A stretch of 64,000 nt of DNA. Origin: Streptomyces spinoverrucosus. Its GTDB lineage: Bacteria > Actinomycetota > Actinomycetes > Streptomycetales > Streptomycetaceae. The stretch lies in contig NZ_JADPZX010000001.1 of NCBI RefSeq assembly GCF_015712165.1, positions 7,335,501 through 7,399,500 of the forward strand. Reading direction: 5' to 3'. The notes under the pieces were generated by a model. The model worked only from the letters and a program-made list of their open reading frames with translations, had not been told where the DNA came from and searched no databases. Shown here piece after piece: positions 16,115-26,300 of the stretch (the stretch's first letter is position 1; the number at the start of each line of letters is the position of its first letter). The position numbers and the translations under genes are program-made.

Positions 16115-16288
16115 GGCCTGTTGCGAAAGTGGCCTCTGCCGCGCGACGCCCGGCGCGCACTCTCGGCGCACCGCCCGAAAGCCCGAGTACCCCAGTACGA
16201 GGGCTTCCGGGCGGCACGCCGAGAGCACGCACCGGACGCCGCGCGGCCGCCCTCCGGGCGACGAGGCCACTTTCGCAACAGGCCCTAG
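16111..16288. mobile_element. MITE-like palindromic element bounded by CTAG
   Basis: A 170 bp sequence with perfect 21 bp terminal inverted repeats (outer bases GGCCTGTTGCGAAAGTGG) is flanked by CTAG on each side. The internal part is itself a long imperfect palindrome: GCACTCTCGGCG and CGCCGAGAGCACGC, and GCCCGAAAGCCC and GGGCTTCCGGGC, face each other around a short loop. CTAG matches the YTAR target duplication of IS5-group elements, and the ends resemble IS5-family termini. No transposase is encoded, so it would be non-autonomous. It provides the stop codon of the protease gene and probably acts as a terminator between the convergent genes. Confidence 0.72.
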
Positions 16289-16290
16289 CC

Positions 16291-16341
16291 CGACGGTCGT
16301 CGCGTGCCCCGCCCCCCGGTGGGGCAGCTAACCGACCGTCG
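16291..16341. terminator. Nested hairpin at the 3' end of the beta-lactamase-like gene
   Basis: CGACGGTCG pairs with CGACCGTCG, and inside it TGCCCC pairs with GGGGCA. It overlaps the last codons of the minus-strand hydrolase gene and abuts the palindromic element, making a double terminator between convergent genes. Confidence 0.65.
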
Positions 16342-17284
16342 CGGACTTCGTGGCCGGGGCCGGGGCTTCTCCCGTGAACACCGAAACGGCCACCCGTGCC
16401 GCCGCCTCGACCAGCGCGATGCCCTTCTCCTTCGTCGTGTTCCCGTCCGACAGCACGGCCACCAGGAAGTCACGGCCGTCGACGGTCACCCGGCCGACGC
16501 TGTTGACGTCCCACAGGCCGGTCGCGGTCCGTGGCAGCCAACCGTTCTTCAGCGCCCACCCCGAAGCGTCCCCGGCCGCCAACACCCCCCACCGCTGACC
16601 GACGGCGATCCGCCCCATCAGCCCCTGGAGATACGACCGCGAGACCGCGCTCAGCTCCGAGTCCTCGCCGAACACCTGCCGCAGCAGGGCGAGTTGGTCG
16701 GCCGCCGTGGTCTGCGTCAGCCCCCACAGCATGCCGTCGCCGCCCTCCGTCCCGGTCAGCCCGAACCGCTCGTTCGCCGCGTCCAGCCCTTCCGCCCGGC
16801 CGATCGTCCGCCACAGGGCCGACGCCGAGTCGTTGTCGCTGCTCTCGATCATCGCGGTGGCGTACGACTTCTCCGTCGCCGTCAGTTCCCGGCCCGCGTC
16901 CTGCGCCTGGAGCAGCAGCGCCGCCAGGATGTCCACCTTCACGACGCTCGCGGTGTCGAAGCGACGTTCGCCGTACGTGGCGCTCTCCCCGGAGTCCGGC
17001 TCCACCACCGCCACCGCCACCGACACCTCGGCGCCGTCCTCGACCGGCACGTCCCCCATGGAGTCGGCCAGCAGCGCGTCACGGTCCACCGCCGGCCGTG
17101 CCACAGGTTCCACCGCTGCCTCCCCGCTCGCCGCCGCCGACGGTGTCCCGGCCGACGATACGGCCCGCACCACGGGCTGCGCCCGCGCCTTCACATACGC
17201 CGCCCCCGCCGCCGTACCGCCCAGGGCGACGGCGGAGGTGACGGCGGCGCAGACCAGGGCACGGCGGGCTCTCGCGGACTCCAT
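16328..17284 (-). CDS. Secreted class A beta-lactamase-like serine hydrolase
   Basis: 318 residues with an N-terminal hydrophobic signal (about 9-33) and a class A penicillin-recognising fold. The SxxK motif is SVVK (in FDTASVVKVDILAALL), the second motif is SDN (MIESSDNDSASALW), and the third is KNG (LKNGWLPRT) in place of the usual KTG. This pattern is seen in many Streptomyces proteins of the beta-lactamase2 family whose role in resistance is doubtful; cell-wall-related hydrolysis is possible. It probably acts outside the membrane. ATG 17284 directly precedes the signal peptide. Confidence 0.85.
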   Translation of the reverse strand: MESARARRALVCAAVTSAVALGGTAAGAAYVKARAQPVVRAVSSAGTPSAAASGEAAVEPVARPAVDRDALLADSMGDVPVEDGAEVSVAVAVVEPDSGESATYGERRFDTASVVKVDILAALLLQAQDAGRELTATEKSYATAMIESSDNDSASALWRTIGRAEGLDAANERFGLTGTEGGDGMLWGLTQTTAADQLALLRQVFGEDSELSAVSRSYLQGLMGRIAVGQRWGVLAAGDASGWALKNGWLPRTATGLWDVNSVGRVTVDGRDFLVAVLSDGNTTKEKGIALVEAAARVAVSVFTGEAPAPATKSATVG

Positions 17285-17433
17285 GTCACGATGCTGGCGC
17301 CGCCGTCTGTGCGGGCCGTTAGACGGACGTTAGATGTGTGTCAGGGATGGCTGAGAAACCGGTGAGCGGGGTCACGGCCGCGTTACCGGGCCCGCACAAG
17401 CCCAGCAGGATCCCCCCTATAGGGTCGATGACC

Positions 17434-18177
17434 GTGGCGAACAAGAACATTCCCGACCCCGGCTTCTCCGACGACGACGGCTCCGCCGACCCCCGGCTGA
17501 GCGCGGCGCTCGCGGCCTGGGCCGACGACCGCACCGCCGTGGGGCCCGTGCTGGCCGCGCTGAAGGGCGCCCGGCTGCTCGTCCCCGTGGTCGCCGTGCT
17601 CGGCGAGGTCGAGGAGGACGAGAACGGGCTGCGCCGCGAGAAGACCAGCGACATGGCCGTACCCACCCTGAAGGCCGGCGGCCGCACCGCCCTGCCCGCC
17701 TTCACCTCCACCGACGCGCTGGCCCGCTGGGACCCACAGGCCCGCCCCGTGGCCGTACCGCTGCACCAGGCCCTGCAGGCCGCCGCGCACGAGAAGGCGG
17801 ACACGGTCGTGCTGGACCTGGCCGGGCCCGTGCCGTTCGAGCTGACCGGGCCCGCGCTGCTGGCGCTGGCGGAGGGGCGGACGAGCATCGACCCGCTCGC
17901 CGACCCCGCGGTCGTCGCGGCCGTACGGGCCGCCGTGGCCGCCGAGCCCGCCGTGCTCCGCGCCCACCTCGGGCCCGGCCAGGCGGACGGCACCCTGGCC
18001 CTCGTCCTCGACCCGGCCGCAGCTCCCGCCGAGGCCGCCCGCGCGGTGGCGCGGCGCATGGCCGCCGACGAAACACTGAGGGCCCGCCTGGTGCGCGGCC
18101 TCGACCTGGCACTGCTGCCGGCCGGGACCACACCACCGGGCGAGCCCCTGTACGTACGTGAAGTACGCGGAAACTAG
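17434..18177 (+). CDS. SseB-family protein
   Basis: 247 residues, an SseB N-terminal-domain protein (PF07179), common in actinobacteria and of unclear function. LSAALAAWADDRTAVGPVLA begins the domain; TLKAGGRTALPAFTSTDALARW is the conserved core. I place the start at GTG 17434, because TAGGGT (17420-17425) lies 8 bp upstream and would give a leaderless message; ATG 17428 is six bases earlier in the same frame. There is no signal peptide, so it is cytoplasmic. It converges with the DUF1844 gene, overlapping it by 4 bp. Confidence 0.85.
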   Translation: MANKNIPDPGFSDDDGSADPRLSAALAAWADDRTAVGPVLAALKGARLLVPVVAVLGEVEEDENGLRREKTSDMAVPTLKAGGRTALPAFTSTDALARWDPQARPVAVPLHQALQAAAHEKADTVVLDLAGPVPFELTGPALLALAEGRTSIDPLADPAVVAAVRAAVAAEPAVLRAHLGPGQADGTLALVLDPAAAPAEAARAVARRMAADETLRARLVRGLDLALLPAGTTPPGEPLYVREVRGN

Positions 18178-18521
18178 CCGTAGACCGGGCCCGTGTACTT
18201 CTCGCCCGGGCCCTGCCCCGGTTCGTCGGGGACGAGGGACGCCTCGCGGAACGCCAGCTGCAGGGACTTCAGGCCGTCCCGAAGCGGGGCCGCGTGGAAC
18301 GAGCTGATCTCGGTCGCGCTCGCGTCCAGCAGACCCGCGAGGGCGTGGATCAGCTTGCGGGCCTCGTCCAGGTCCTTGTGCTTCTCGCCCTCCTCGGTCA
18401 GACCGAGCTTCACCGCGGCCGCGCTCATCAGGTTGACGGCGACCGTCACGATCACCTCGACCGCGGGGACCTCGGCGATGTCGCGGGTCATGGCGTTGAA
18501 GTCGGGCGTCTCTTCACTCAT
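18174..18521 (-). CDS. DUF1844 family protein
   Basis: 115 residues, small and acidic. The DUF1844 core is EVPAVEVIVTVAVNLMSAAA followed by VKLGL, with an ISSFHAAPLRDGLKSLQLAF helix and a conserved C-terminus ending GPVYG. In Streptomyces this gene regularly sits next to infC and divergent from it, as here. Function is unknown. ATG 18521 lies 7 bp after a TATGGT (-10-like), suggesting a leaderless mRNA; ATG 18533 is an in-frame alternative. Confidence 0.88.
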   Translation of the reverse strand: MSEETPDFNAMTRDIAEVPAVEVIVTVAVNLMSAAAVKLGLTEEGEKHKDLDEARKLIHALAGLLDASATEISSFHAAPLRDGLKSLQLAFREASLVPDEPGQGPGEKYTGPVYG

Positions 18522-18908
18522 GCCGTTCACCATAGGGGCAGAGCGGCGGCGGGCCCCAGTTGCCCTCGGTTAGCCGTTCCGGGGCCGAGCTGCTAACCTT
18601 GTGTAACGACCGGTCGGACACGTATGCCTCACAGCTCGCGAGTCCGACCCACAAGTGGAGGCTTTCGAACTCCCACCTGGCCGCCCTGCGGGGCGGCGGG
18701 TCACCGGTCAGGCGGCCCCGTCCCCAGCGGCGGCACCCGCCCGAAAAGTGCGCCCCGCGGTCACCGCGGCGGTCGCTCCGGTAGTTCGAGGAGCCCCGCC
18801 TGTGATCGTCCGGGGCATTTTTTCTGCTTCGGCGCGGTTAGGTCTAACGAATACAGACGTTACGCGGCTGTCCGCCAGACCGCCGTGTGGTGCTACCGAG
18901 GAGGATCC
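18522..18908 (+). promoter_or_regulatory. infC operon promoter and structured 5' leader
   Basis: TAACCT at 18594-18599 is the best -10 candidate. The roughly 300 nt transcript leader can form an early 8 bp stem (GGTCGGAC near 18610 with GTCCGACC), further GC-rich stems, and then an intrinsic terminator at 18793-18824. A second small hairpin around 18833-18866 precedes the ribosome binding site. In other bacteria the infC-rpmI-rplT operon is autoregulated through its leader by L20 or IF3; an attenuation system is a reasonable inference here. Confidence 0.6.
18793..18824 (+). terminator. Intrinsic terminator/attenuator inside the infC leader
   Basis: GCCCCG and CGGGGC form a stem around a 12 nt loop, followed directly by ATTTTTTC. 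U-tracts of this kind are rare in Streptomyces intergenic DNA. It lies about 85 bp upstream of infC with no gene in front of it, so it probably attenuates the operon. Confidence 0.7.
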
Positions 18909-19547
18909 ATCAGCGCCGAGCCCCGCATCAACGACCGGATTCGCGTTCCCGAGGTGCGACTTGTCGGTCCCAGTGGCGAGCAGGTCGGCATCGTGCCGCT
19001 CGCGAAGGCACTGGAGCTTGCTCAGGAGTACGACCTCGACCTGGTCGAGGTCGCGGCGAACGCCCGTCCGCCCGTGTGCAAGCTCATGGACTACGGGAAG
19101 TTCAAGTACGAGTCGGCCATGAAGGCCCGTGAGGCGCGCAAGAACCAGGCGCACACGGTCATCAAGGAGATGAAGCTCCGGCCGAAGATCGACCCGCACG
19201 ACTATGACACCAAGAAGGGTCACGTCGTCCGGTTCCTCAAGCAGGGCGACAAGGTCAAGATCACGATCATGTTCCGTGGTCGCGAGCAGTCCCGGCCCGA
19301 GCTGGGCTACCGACTGCTGCAGCGGCTCGCGGAGGATGTCCAGGACCTCGGTTTCGTGGAGTCGAACCCGAAGCAGGACGGCCGCAACATGATCATGGTC
19401 CTCGGTCCGCACAAGAAGAAGACCGAGGCGATGGCCGAGGCTCGCCAGGCGCAGGAGGCCCGTAAGGCGTCCGCGAAGGCCAACCCCGGTCGCTCGCAGA
19501 ACCCCGCCGATGCAGAGGCGCCCGCCGAGGAGCCCGCCGAGGCGTGA
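18909..19547 (+). CDS. infC: Translation initiation factor IF-3 (AUC start)
   Basis: 212 residues. IF3 binds the 30S subunit and proofreads start-codon/initiator tRNA pairing. The N-domain begins [20 protein letters not shown] and contains [26 protein letters not shown]; the C-domain has [16 protein letters not shown] and [22 protein letters not shown]-terminal Ala/Pro/Glu tail is typical of actinobacteria. No ATG or GTG lies at the conserved N-terminus. The strong GAGGAGG at 18898-18904 is followed 4 bp later by ATC at 18909, in frame, so the start is a non-canonical AUC. Rare infC starts are a known IF3 autoregulation device. Confidence 0.95.
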   Translation: MSAEPRINDRIRVPEVRLVGPSGEQVGIVPLAKALELAQEYDLDLVEVAANARPPVCKLMDYGKFKYESAMKAREARKNQAHTVIKEMKLRPKIDPHDYDTKKGHVVRFLKQGDKVKITIMFRGREQSRPELGYRLLQRLAEDVQDLGFVESNPKQDGRNMIMVLGPHKKKTEAMAEARQAQEARKASAKANPGRSQNPADAEAPAEEPAEA

Positions 19548-19656
19548 TCCCCGGGACGACAGTCCCAGGACGTAACCGAAACAAGAGCGACGCTCCACCG
19601 TGCCCGGTTTTCGTGACCGGGCATCGGAGCGCCACCGACGAGGAGAGAACGGCGCT

Positions 19657-19851
19657 ATGCCGAAGAACAAGTCGCACAGCGGTGCCAGCAAGCGCTTCAA
19701 GGTCACCGGCTCCGGCAAGGTGCTCCGTGAGCGCGCCGGCAAGCGCCACCTGCTCGAGCACAAGTCGTCCCGTCTGACGCGTCGCCTCACCGGCAACGCC
19801 GAGATGGCCCCGGGCGACGCCAAGAAGATCAAGAAGCTTCTCGGCAAGTGA
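19657..19851 (+). CDS. rpmI: 50S ribosomal protein L35 (bL35)
   Basis: 64 residues, the normal length for bL35. It starts [20 protein letters not shown] and is rich in Lys/Arg ([23 protein letters not shown] at the end). The protein belongs to the large ribosomal subunit near the exit region. ATG 19657 has GAGGAGAGAA upstream. It lies 109 bp after infC and 101 bp before rplT in the conserved infC-rpmI-rplT operon. Confidence 0.98.
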   Translation: MPKNKSHSGASKRFKVTGSGKVLRERAGKRHLLEHKSSRLTRRLTGNAEMAPGDAKKIKKLLGK

Positions 19852-19952
19852 CGTACGCGGCGCTTCGCTTGAGCGCCCTACGTCTGGACCGGGACCCAAT
19901 CGATACCGGGCCGTGTGAGGACAACCGCGGCCCCGCTACAAGGAGTTAACAA

Positions 19953-20336
19953 GTGGCACGCGTCAAGCGGGCAGTCAACGCCCACAAGAAGCGCCGGGCG
20001 ATCCTCGAGCAGGCCTCCGGCTACCGCGGTCAGCGTTCGCGCCTGTACCGCAAGGCCAAGGAGCAGGTCACCCACTCGCTGGTCTACAACTACAACGACC
20101 GCAAGAAGCGCAAGGGTGACTTCCGCCAGCTGTGGATCCAGCGCATCAACGCCGCTGCCCGCGCCAACGGCATCACGTACAACCGCTTCATCCAGGGTCT
20201 GAAGGCCGCGAACATCGAGGTCGACCGCAAGATCCTGGCCGAGCTCGCCGTGAACGACGCCACCGCGTTCGCCGCGCTCGTCGAGGCCGCGCAGAAGGCG
20301 CTGCCGGCGGACGTCAACGCGCCGAAGGCCGCGTGA
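19953..20336 (+). CDS. rplT: 50S ribosomal protein L20 (bL20)
   Basis: 127 residues. It opens with [20 protein letters not shown], the rRNA-binding N-terminal helix, and contains [20 protein letters not shown] in the globular domain. L20 is needed early in 50S assembly and, in several bacteria, represses its own operon by binding the leader; the structured infC leader is the place to look for that here. GTG 19953 is preceded by AAGGAG. A terminator follows 38 bp after the stop. Confidence 0.98.
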   Translation: MARVKRAVNAHKKRRAILEQASGYRGQRSRLYRKAKEQVTHSLVYNYNDRKKRKGDFRQLWIQRINAAARANGITYNRFIQGLKAANIEVDRKILAELAVNDATAFAALVEAAQKALPADVNAPKAA

Positions 20337-20373
20337 CGCTGCGCTCGGCCTGAGCCAAAGCCGACGTGACTGA

Positions 20374-20408
20374 ACGGACCCGTGGGTTTGCCTGCGGGTC
20401 CGTTGTTC
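20374..20408 (+). terminator. Intrinsic terminator of the infC-rpmI-rplT operon
   Basis: ACGGACCCG pairs with CGGGTCCGT around a 12 nt loop, followed by TGTTCT. It closes the ribosomal-protein operon ahead of the methyltransferase gene. Confidence 0.8.
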
Positions 20409-20498
20409 TGTGAAAAGCGGCCGGTTCGGCACCGCCGGACCGCGCCGTCGTGGTCGAGCGCCGTTGCGGCGGAGAAGTTGTTGTGAAGGTGAGCTGAC

Positions 20499-21347
20499 AT
20501 GTCCCCCGCCACTCCCGAGCTGATCTCCCCCCGTTCCCCCCGGGTCGCCGCCGCGCGGCGGCTGGCCAAGCGGAACTTCCGGGGGAAGGAGCGGCTGTTT
20601 CTCGCGGAGGGGCCGCAGGCCGTGCGGGAGGCGGGGGCGCAGCGGGGGACGCTCGTGGAACTGTTCGCGACCGTCGAGGCGGCCGAGCGGTACGCCGACA
20701 TCATCGGTGAGGCCCGGGACACCGGCGCCCGGCTGCATCTCGCCTCCGAGCAGGTCATCGCCGACATCTCCACGACCGTGACCCCGCAGGGGCTGGTCGG
20801 GGTCTGCCGGTTCCTGGACACGCCGTTCGAGGAGATCCTCGCCGCCCGGCCGCGGCTCGTCGCCGTGCTCGCGCACGTGCGGGACCCGGGGAACGCCGGG
20901 ACCGTGCTGCGCTGCGCGGACGCCGCCGGTGCCGAGGCCGTCGTCCTGACCGACGCCTCCGTCGACCTGTACAACCCCAAGGCCGTCCGCGCCTCCGTCG
21001 GGTCGCTGTTCCATCTGCCGGTCGCCGTGGGGGTGCCCGTCGAGCGGGCCGTGGCGGGGCTGAAGGAGGCCGGGGTGCGGATCCTCGCCGCCGACGGGGC
21101 CGGGAAGCAGGACCTCGACGACGAGCTCGACAAGGGGACCATGGGCGGGCCGACCGCCTGGGTGTTCGGCAACGAGGCGTGGGGCCTGCCCGAGGAGACC
21201 CGCGCGCTCGCGGACGCCGTCGTCCGCGTCCCGATCCACGGAAAGGCCGAGAGCCTGAACCTCGCGACCGCCGCGGCCGTATGCCTCTATGCGTCGGCCC
21301 GTGCACAGCGCGCCCCCGGAGGCTGCCGCTCCGTCACCGAAGGCTAG
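20499..21347 (+). CDS. TrmH/SpoU-family RNA 2'-O-methyltransferase
   Basis: 282 residues. The N-terminal RNA-binding substrate domain (about 1-100) is followed by the SPOUT knot. Signature motifs are VLAHVRDPGNAGTVLRCADA (motif 1), AWVFGNEAWGLPEE (motif 2) and VRVPIHGKAESLNLATAAAV (motif 3), which form the trefoil SAM site. It is probably a 23S rRNA 2'-O-ribose methyltransferase; the site is unknown. ATG 20499 has GAAGGTGAG upstream. It lies between the L20 and histidine kinase genes, an arrangement conserved in Streptomyces. Confidence 0.93.
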   Translation: MSPATPELISPRSPRVAAARRLAKRNFRGKERLFLAEGPQAVREAGAQRGTLVELFATVEAAERYADIIGEARDTGARLHLASEQVIADISTTVTPQGLVGVCRFLDTPFEEILAARPRLVAVLAHVRDPGNAGTVLRCADAAGAEAVVLTDASVDLYNPKAVRASVGSLFHLPVAVGVPVERAVAGLKEAGVRILAADGAGKQDLDDELDKGTMGGPTAWVFGNEAWGLPEETRALADAVVRVPIHGKAESLNLATAAAVCLYASARAQRAPGGCRSVTEG

Positions 21348-21400
21348 TAGGGTGACCAGCTCGGGGGCCTCCTGCGCCGTCTGAGAGGTGGGGTACGCGG

Positions 21401-22537
21401 ATGAGCGTCGGCACGAGCAGCGCTCCGGGGGGACGGGACGTGACGCGCCCGGCCGCGTCCCGGTACGGCGATCTCGCCGAGCTCGGCATCGACCCCGACG
21501 AACTGCCCGACGGCCTCGTCGTCGCCGACGAGCACGGGCACGTGATCTGCTTCAACGCCGCAGCCGAACGCATCACCGCCGTCGCCGCCACCGACGCCCT
21601 CGGTCAGCGGCTCGACAAGGCGCTGCCGTTAGAGGACCTGGAGGGCAGGCGCTGGTGGCAGCTGACCGACCCCTACGGCGGCCTCGCCACCCGGGTACGG
21701 CAGCCCGAGCGGAACCTGCTGCTGCCGGGCGGGCGTGAGGTGCTCGTCTCGGCGCGCTACGTCCGTACCGAACCCACCGGCCCCGTCCACCGCGTCGTCG
21801 TCTCGCTGCGGGACACCGAGGCCCGCCGCCGCACCGAGCGCTCTCACGCCGAGCTGATCGCCACCGTCGCCCACGAGCTGCGCTCGCCGCTCACCTCCGT
21901 CAAGGGGTTCACGGCCACGCTGCTGGCCAAGTGGGAGCGGTTCACCGACGACCAGAAACGGCTGATGCTGGAGACCGTCGACGCCGACGCCGACCGGGTC
22001 ACCCGGCTGATCGCCGAGCTGCTGGACATCTCGCGGATCGACTCGGGCCGGCTGGAGGTGCGCCGCCAGCCCGTCGACATCGGTGCCGCCGTCGGCCGGC
22101 ACATCCAGGCGTACGTCGCCGCGGGCCTGCGCGCCGACCGGTTCCTGCTCCGCGTCGAGCAGCCGCTGCCCGCGCTGTGGGCCGACCCCGACAAGATCGA
22201 CCAGGTGCTCAGCAACCTCATCGAAAATGCCGTGCGGCACGGCGAGGGAACCGTCACCATTGACGTCACGCCCGCCGCGTCCCCCCGTGAAGGAGAGGAC
22301 ACCGGCACGTCGGTCACCGTGAGCGACGAGGGCACCGGCATCCCGGAGGAGTCCATGAACCGCGTCTTCACCCGCTTCTGGCGGGGCAGCAAGCGCGGCG
22401 GCACGGGCCTCGGGCTGTACATCGTCAAGGGCATCGTCGAGGCCCACGGCGGCACCATCACGGTCGGCCGCGCCCCCGGCGGCGGCGCCGAGTTCCGATT
22501 TACGTTGCCCGTGGCGGCCCCGGCGTATCTCGCCTAG
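21401..22537 (+). CDS. Orphan PAS-sensor histidine kinase with a TTA codon
   Basis: 378 residues and no membrane segment, so the signal is cytoplasmic. A PAS domain (about 28-135, DGLVVADEHGHVICFNAAAE) is followed by HisKA with phospho-acceptor His158 (TVAHELRSPLTSVKG) and an HATPase_c domain (N box NLIENAVRHG, G1 DEGTGIPEE, G2 GTGLGLYIVKGI). No response regulator is nearby. Codon 77 (21629-21631) is TTA, so full expression should depend on the bldA tRNA. ATG 21401 has GAGAGGTGGGG upstream. The position directly before pheST is conserved in Streptomyces, but the partner and signal are unknown. Confidence 0.92.
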   Translation: MSVGTSSAPGGRDVTRPAASRYGDLAELGIDPDELPDGLVVADEHGHVICFNAAAERITAVAATDALGQRLDKALPLEDLEGRRWWQLTDPYGGLATRVRQPERNLLLPGGREVLVSARYVRTEPTGPVHRVVVSLRDTEARRRTERSHAELIATVAHELRSPLTSVKGFTATLLAKWERFTDDQKRLMLETVDADADRVTRLIAELLDISRIDSGRLEVRRQPVDIGAAVGRHIQAYVAAGLRADRFLLRVEQPLPALWADPDKIDQVLSNLIENAVRHGEGTVTIDVTPAASPREGEDTGTSVTVSDEGTGIPEESMNRVFTRFWRGSKRGGTGLGLYIVKGIVEAHGGTITVGRAPGGGAEFRFTLPVAAPAYLA

Positions 22538-22549
22538 TGGCCCACGGGC

Positions 22550-22578
22550 GCATTCGTACACCTCCACCCCGTTAGACT
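22550..22578 (+). promoter_or_regulatory. Candidate pheST promoter
   Basis: TAGACT at 22573-22578 is a good -10. GCATTC 17 bp upstream is a weak -35. The predicted leader to the pheS ATG is about 80 nt; I see no T-box stem or Phe-rich leader peptide in it. Confidence 0.5.
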
Positions 22579-22626
22579 CGGCCTTTGGCACCTTTGTGTC
22601 CTGCGTACGGACCTGAGAGTCGATGA

Positions 22627-23786
<1,160 letters not shown>

Positions 23787-23787
<1 letters not shown>

Positions 23788-26300
23788 TGCGGGTCCCGCT
23801 TTCTTGGCTGCGGGAATACGTCGACCTGCCGGAGACGGAGACCGGTCGTGACGTGCAGGCCAAGCTCATTTCGGCCGGTCTGGAGGTCGAGACCGTCGAG
23901 CAGCTCGGCGACGGCCTCAAGGGCCCCCTGGTCGTCGGCCAGGTGCTCACCATCGAGGAGCTGACGGAGTTCAAGAAGCCGATCCGCTTCTGCACCGTCG
24001 ACGTCGGCACCGCCAACGGCACCGGCGAGCCCCAGGAGCTCATCTGCGGCGCCCGCAACTTCGCCGTCGGCGACAAGGTCGTCGTGGTCCTCCCGGGCGC
24101 CGTGCTGCCCGGCGGCTTCGCGATCAGCGCCCGCAAGACCTACGGCAAGACGTCCCACGGCATGATCTGCTCCAGCAGTGAGCTGGGCATGGGCGACGAC
24201 GGCACGCACGGCATCATCGTGCTGCCGCCCGAGACCGAGGTCGGCAAGGACGCGATCGAGCTGCTTGAGCTGGTCGACGAGGTGCTGGACATCGCCGTCA
24301 CCGCCAACCGCGGCGACTGCCTGTCCATCCGCGGCGTCGCCCGCGAGGCCGCCATCGCCTACGGCCTGCCGCTGCGCGACCCGGCCCTGCTCGACGTACC
24401 CGCGCCGAACGCCTACGGCTACCCGGTGAAGGTCTCCGAGCCGATGGGCTGCGACCGCTTCACCGCCCGCACGGTCTCCGGTCTGCGCCCCGAGGCCCGC
24501 TCCCCGATCTGGCTGAAGCGCCGGCTGCAGAAGGTCGGCATGCGCCCGATCTCACTCGCCGTCGACGTCACCAACTACGTGATGATGGAGCTCGGCCAGC
24601 CGCTGCACGCCTACGACCGTCAGCTGGTCCGGGGCACCATCGGCGTCCGCCGGGCCGAGGAGGGCGAGAAGATCGTCACCCTCGACGGCGTCGAGCGGAA
24701 GCTGCACGCCGAGGACCTGGTCATCACCGACGACCGTGGCCCGATCGGCCTCGCGGGCGTCATGGGCGGCGCCGACACCGAGATCGCCGACCACGAGGAC
24801 GTCGAAGGCGCGACCACCGACGTGGTGATCGAGGCGGCCCACTTCGACGCCGTCTCCATCGCGCGCACGGCCCGCCGCCACAAGCTGTCCTCCGAGGCGT
24901 CCCGGCGCTTCGAGCGCGGTGTCGACCCGCAGGCCGCGCCCGCCGCCGCCCAGCGCACGGTCGACCTGCTGGTGCTGCTCGCCGGCGGCACCGCCGAGGC
25001 CGGCGTCACCGAGGTCATCGCGCCGTCCGCGCCGCACACCATCACGGTCGCCGCCGACCACCCGGACCAGGTCGCCGGCGTCGAGTACGGCCGCGAGACC
25101 GTCGTACGCCGCCTCCAGCAGGTCGGCTGCGACGTGTACGGGCAGGACGAGCTCATCGTCACCGTGCCGTCCTGGCGTCCCGACCTGCTGGAGCAGAACG
25201 ACCTGGCCGAAGAGGTCATCCGCCTGGAGGGCTACGAGAACCTGCCCTCCACGCTGCCCAAGCCCCCGTCCCAGCGCGGCCTCACCCACCGGCAGCGGCT
25301 GCACCGCCGGGTCGGGCGGGCGCTGGCCGGGGCCGGTTATGTCGAGGCGCCGAACTACCCGTTCGTCAGCGAGCAGGTCTTCGACCAGCTCGGCCTCGAC
25401 GCCGCCGACCCCGCCCGCCGCGTGGTCAGGCTGGTCAACCCGCTCAACGACGAGGAGCCCGCGCTTCGTACGTCGCTGCTGCCGGGCCTGCTGGCTGCCC
25501 TGCGGCGCAATGACGGGCGGGGTTCGCACGATCTGGCCCTGTTCGAGACCGGGCTGGTGTTCCTGCCGCGTGAGGAGCGGGTCGGCGGCGCGCATCTGCC
25601 GGTCGACCGCCGTCCGACCGACGAGGAGATCGCCGCGCTCAACGCCGCGCTGCCCGAGCAGCCGCGCCATGTCGCCGTCGTCCTCGCGGGCGCCCGCGAG
25701 CAGGCCGGCTGGTGGGGCAAGGGCCGTCCGGGCGACTGGGCCGACGCCGTCGAGGCGGCGCGTACGGTCGCGCGCGAGGCGGGTGCCGAGCTCGTCGTGC
25801 GCAAGGGCCAGTACGGGCCGTGGCACCCGGGCCGCTGCGCCGAGCTCGTGGTCGCCGCCGACGACACCGAGCGGGTCGTGGGCCACGCCGGCGAGCTGCA
25901 CCCGCGCGTCCTGAAGGCGCTGGGACTGCCCGCGCGCACCTGCGCGATGGAGCTGAACCTCGACGCCCTGGAGCAGGTCGGTGACGGCACCCCGCAGGCG
26001 CCGAGCATCTCGGCCTTCCCGGTGGCCACGCAGGACGTCGCGCTCGTCGTCGACCTGCCGGTCCCGCACGCCGAGGTCGAGGCCGCGCTGCGCGAGGGCG
26101 CCGGCGAACTGCTGGAGTCCATCCGGCTGTTCGACGTGTACGAGAACGCGGAGCAGCTCGGTGAGGGCCGGAAGTCGCTGGCGTACGCGCTGCGGTTCCG
26201 GGCGGGTGACCGCACGCTGACGGTTGATGAGGCGTCGGCTGCTCGGGATGCGGCGGTGGCGTTGGCGGCGGAGCGGACGGGGGCCGTGTTGCGCAGCTAG
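23787..26300 (+). CDS. pheT: Phenylalanine-tRNA ligase beta subunit
   Basis: 837 residues, the usual length. Domains in order are an N-terminal EMAP/tRNA-binding OB fold (about 40-150, [20 protein letters not shown]), the B3/B4 editing domain (about 215-390, where mischarged Tyr-tRNA is hydrolysed), B5, a catalytic-like domain, and the C-terminal anticodon-binding FDX-ACB domain (about 740-837, [15 protein letters not shown]). The start ATG overlaps the pheS stop. A perfect hairpin follows at 26366-26393. Confidence 0.98.

Noticed and set aside
16328..17284. Calling this gene an antibiotic-resistance beta-lactamase
   Set aside because: KTG is replaced by KNG and no Glu166-type omega-loop motif is evident, so hydrolysis of beta-lactams cannot be claimed.
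17428..17433. ATG 17428 as start of the SseB-family gene
   Set aside because: Not excluded, but only 2 bp from the TAGGGT -10; GTG 17434 is at a more usual distance.
18624..18908. In-frame upstream extension of infC
   Set aside because: It would code for a low-complexity segment through stable hairpins and a terminator, and IF3 proteins do not have it; the strong ribosome binding site is at 18898.
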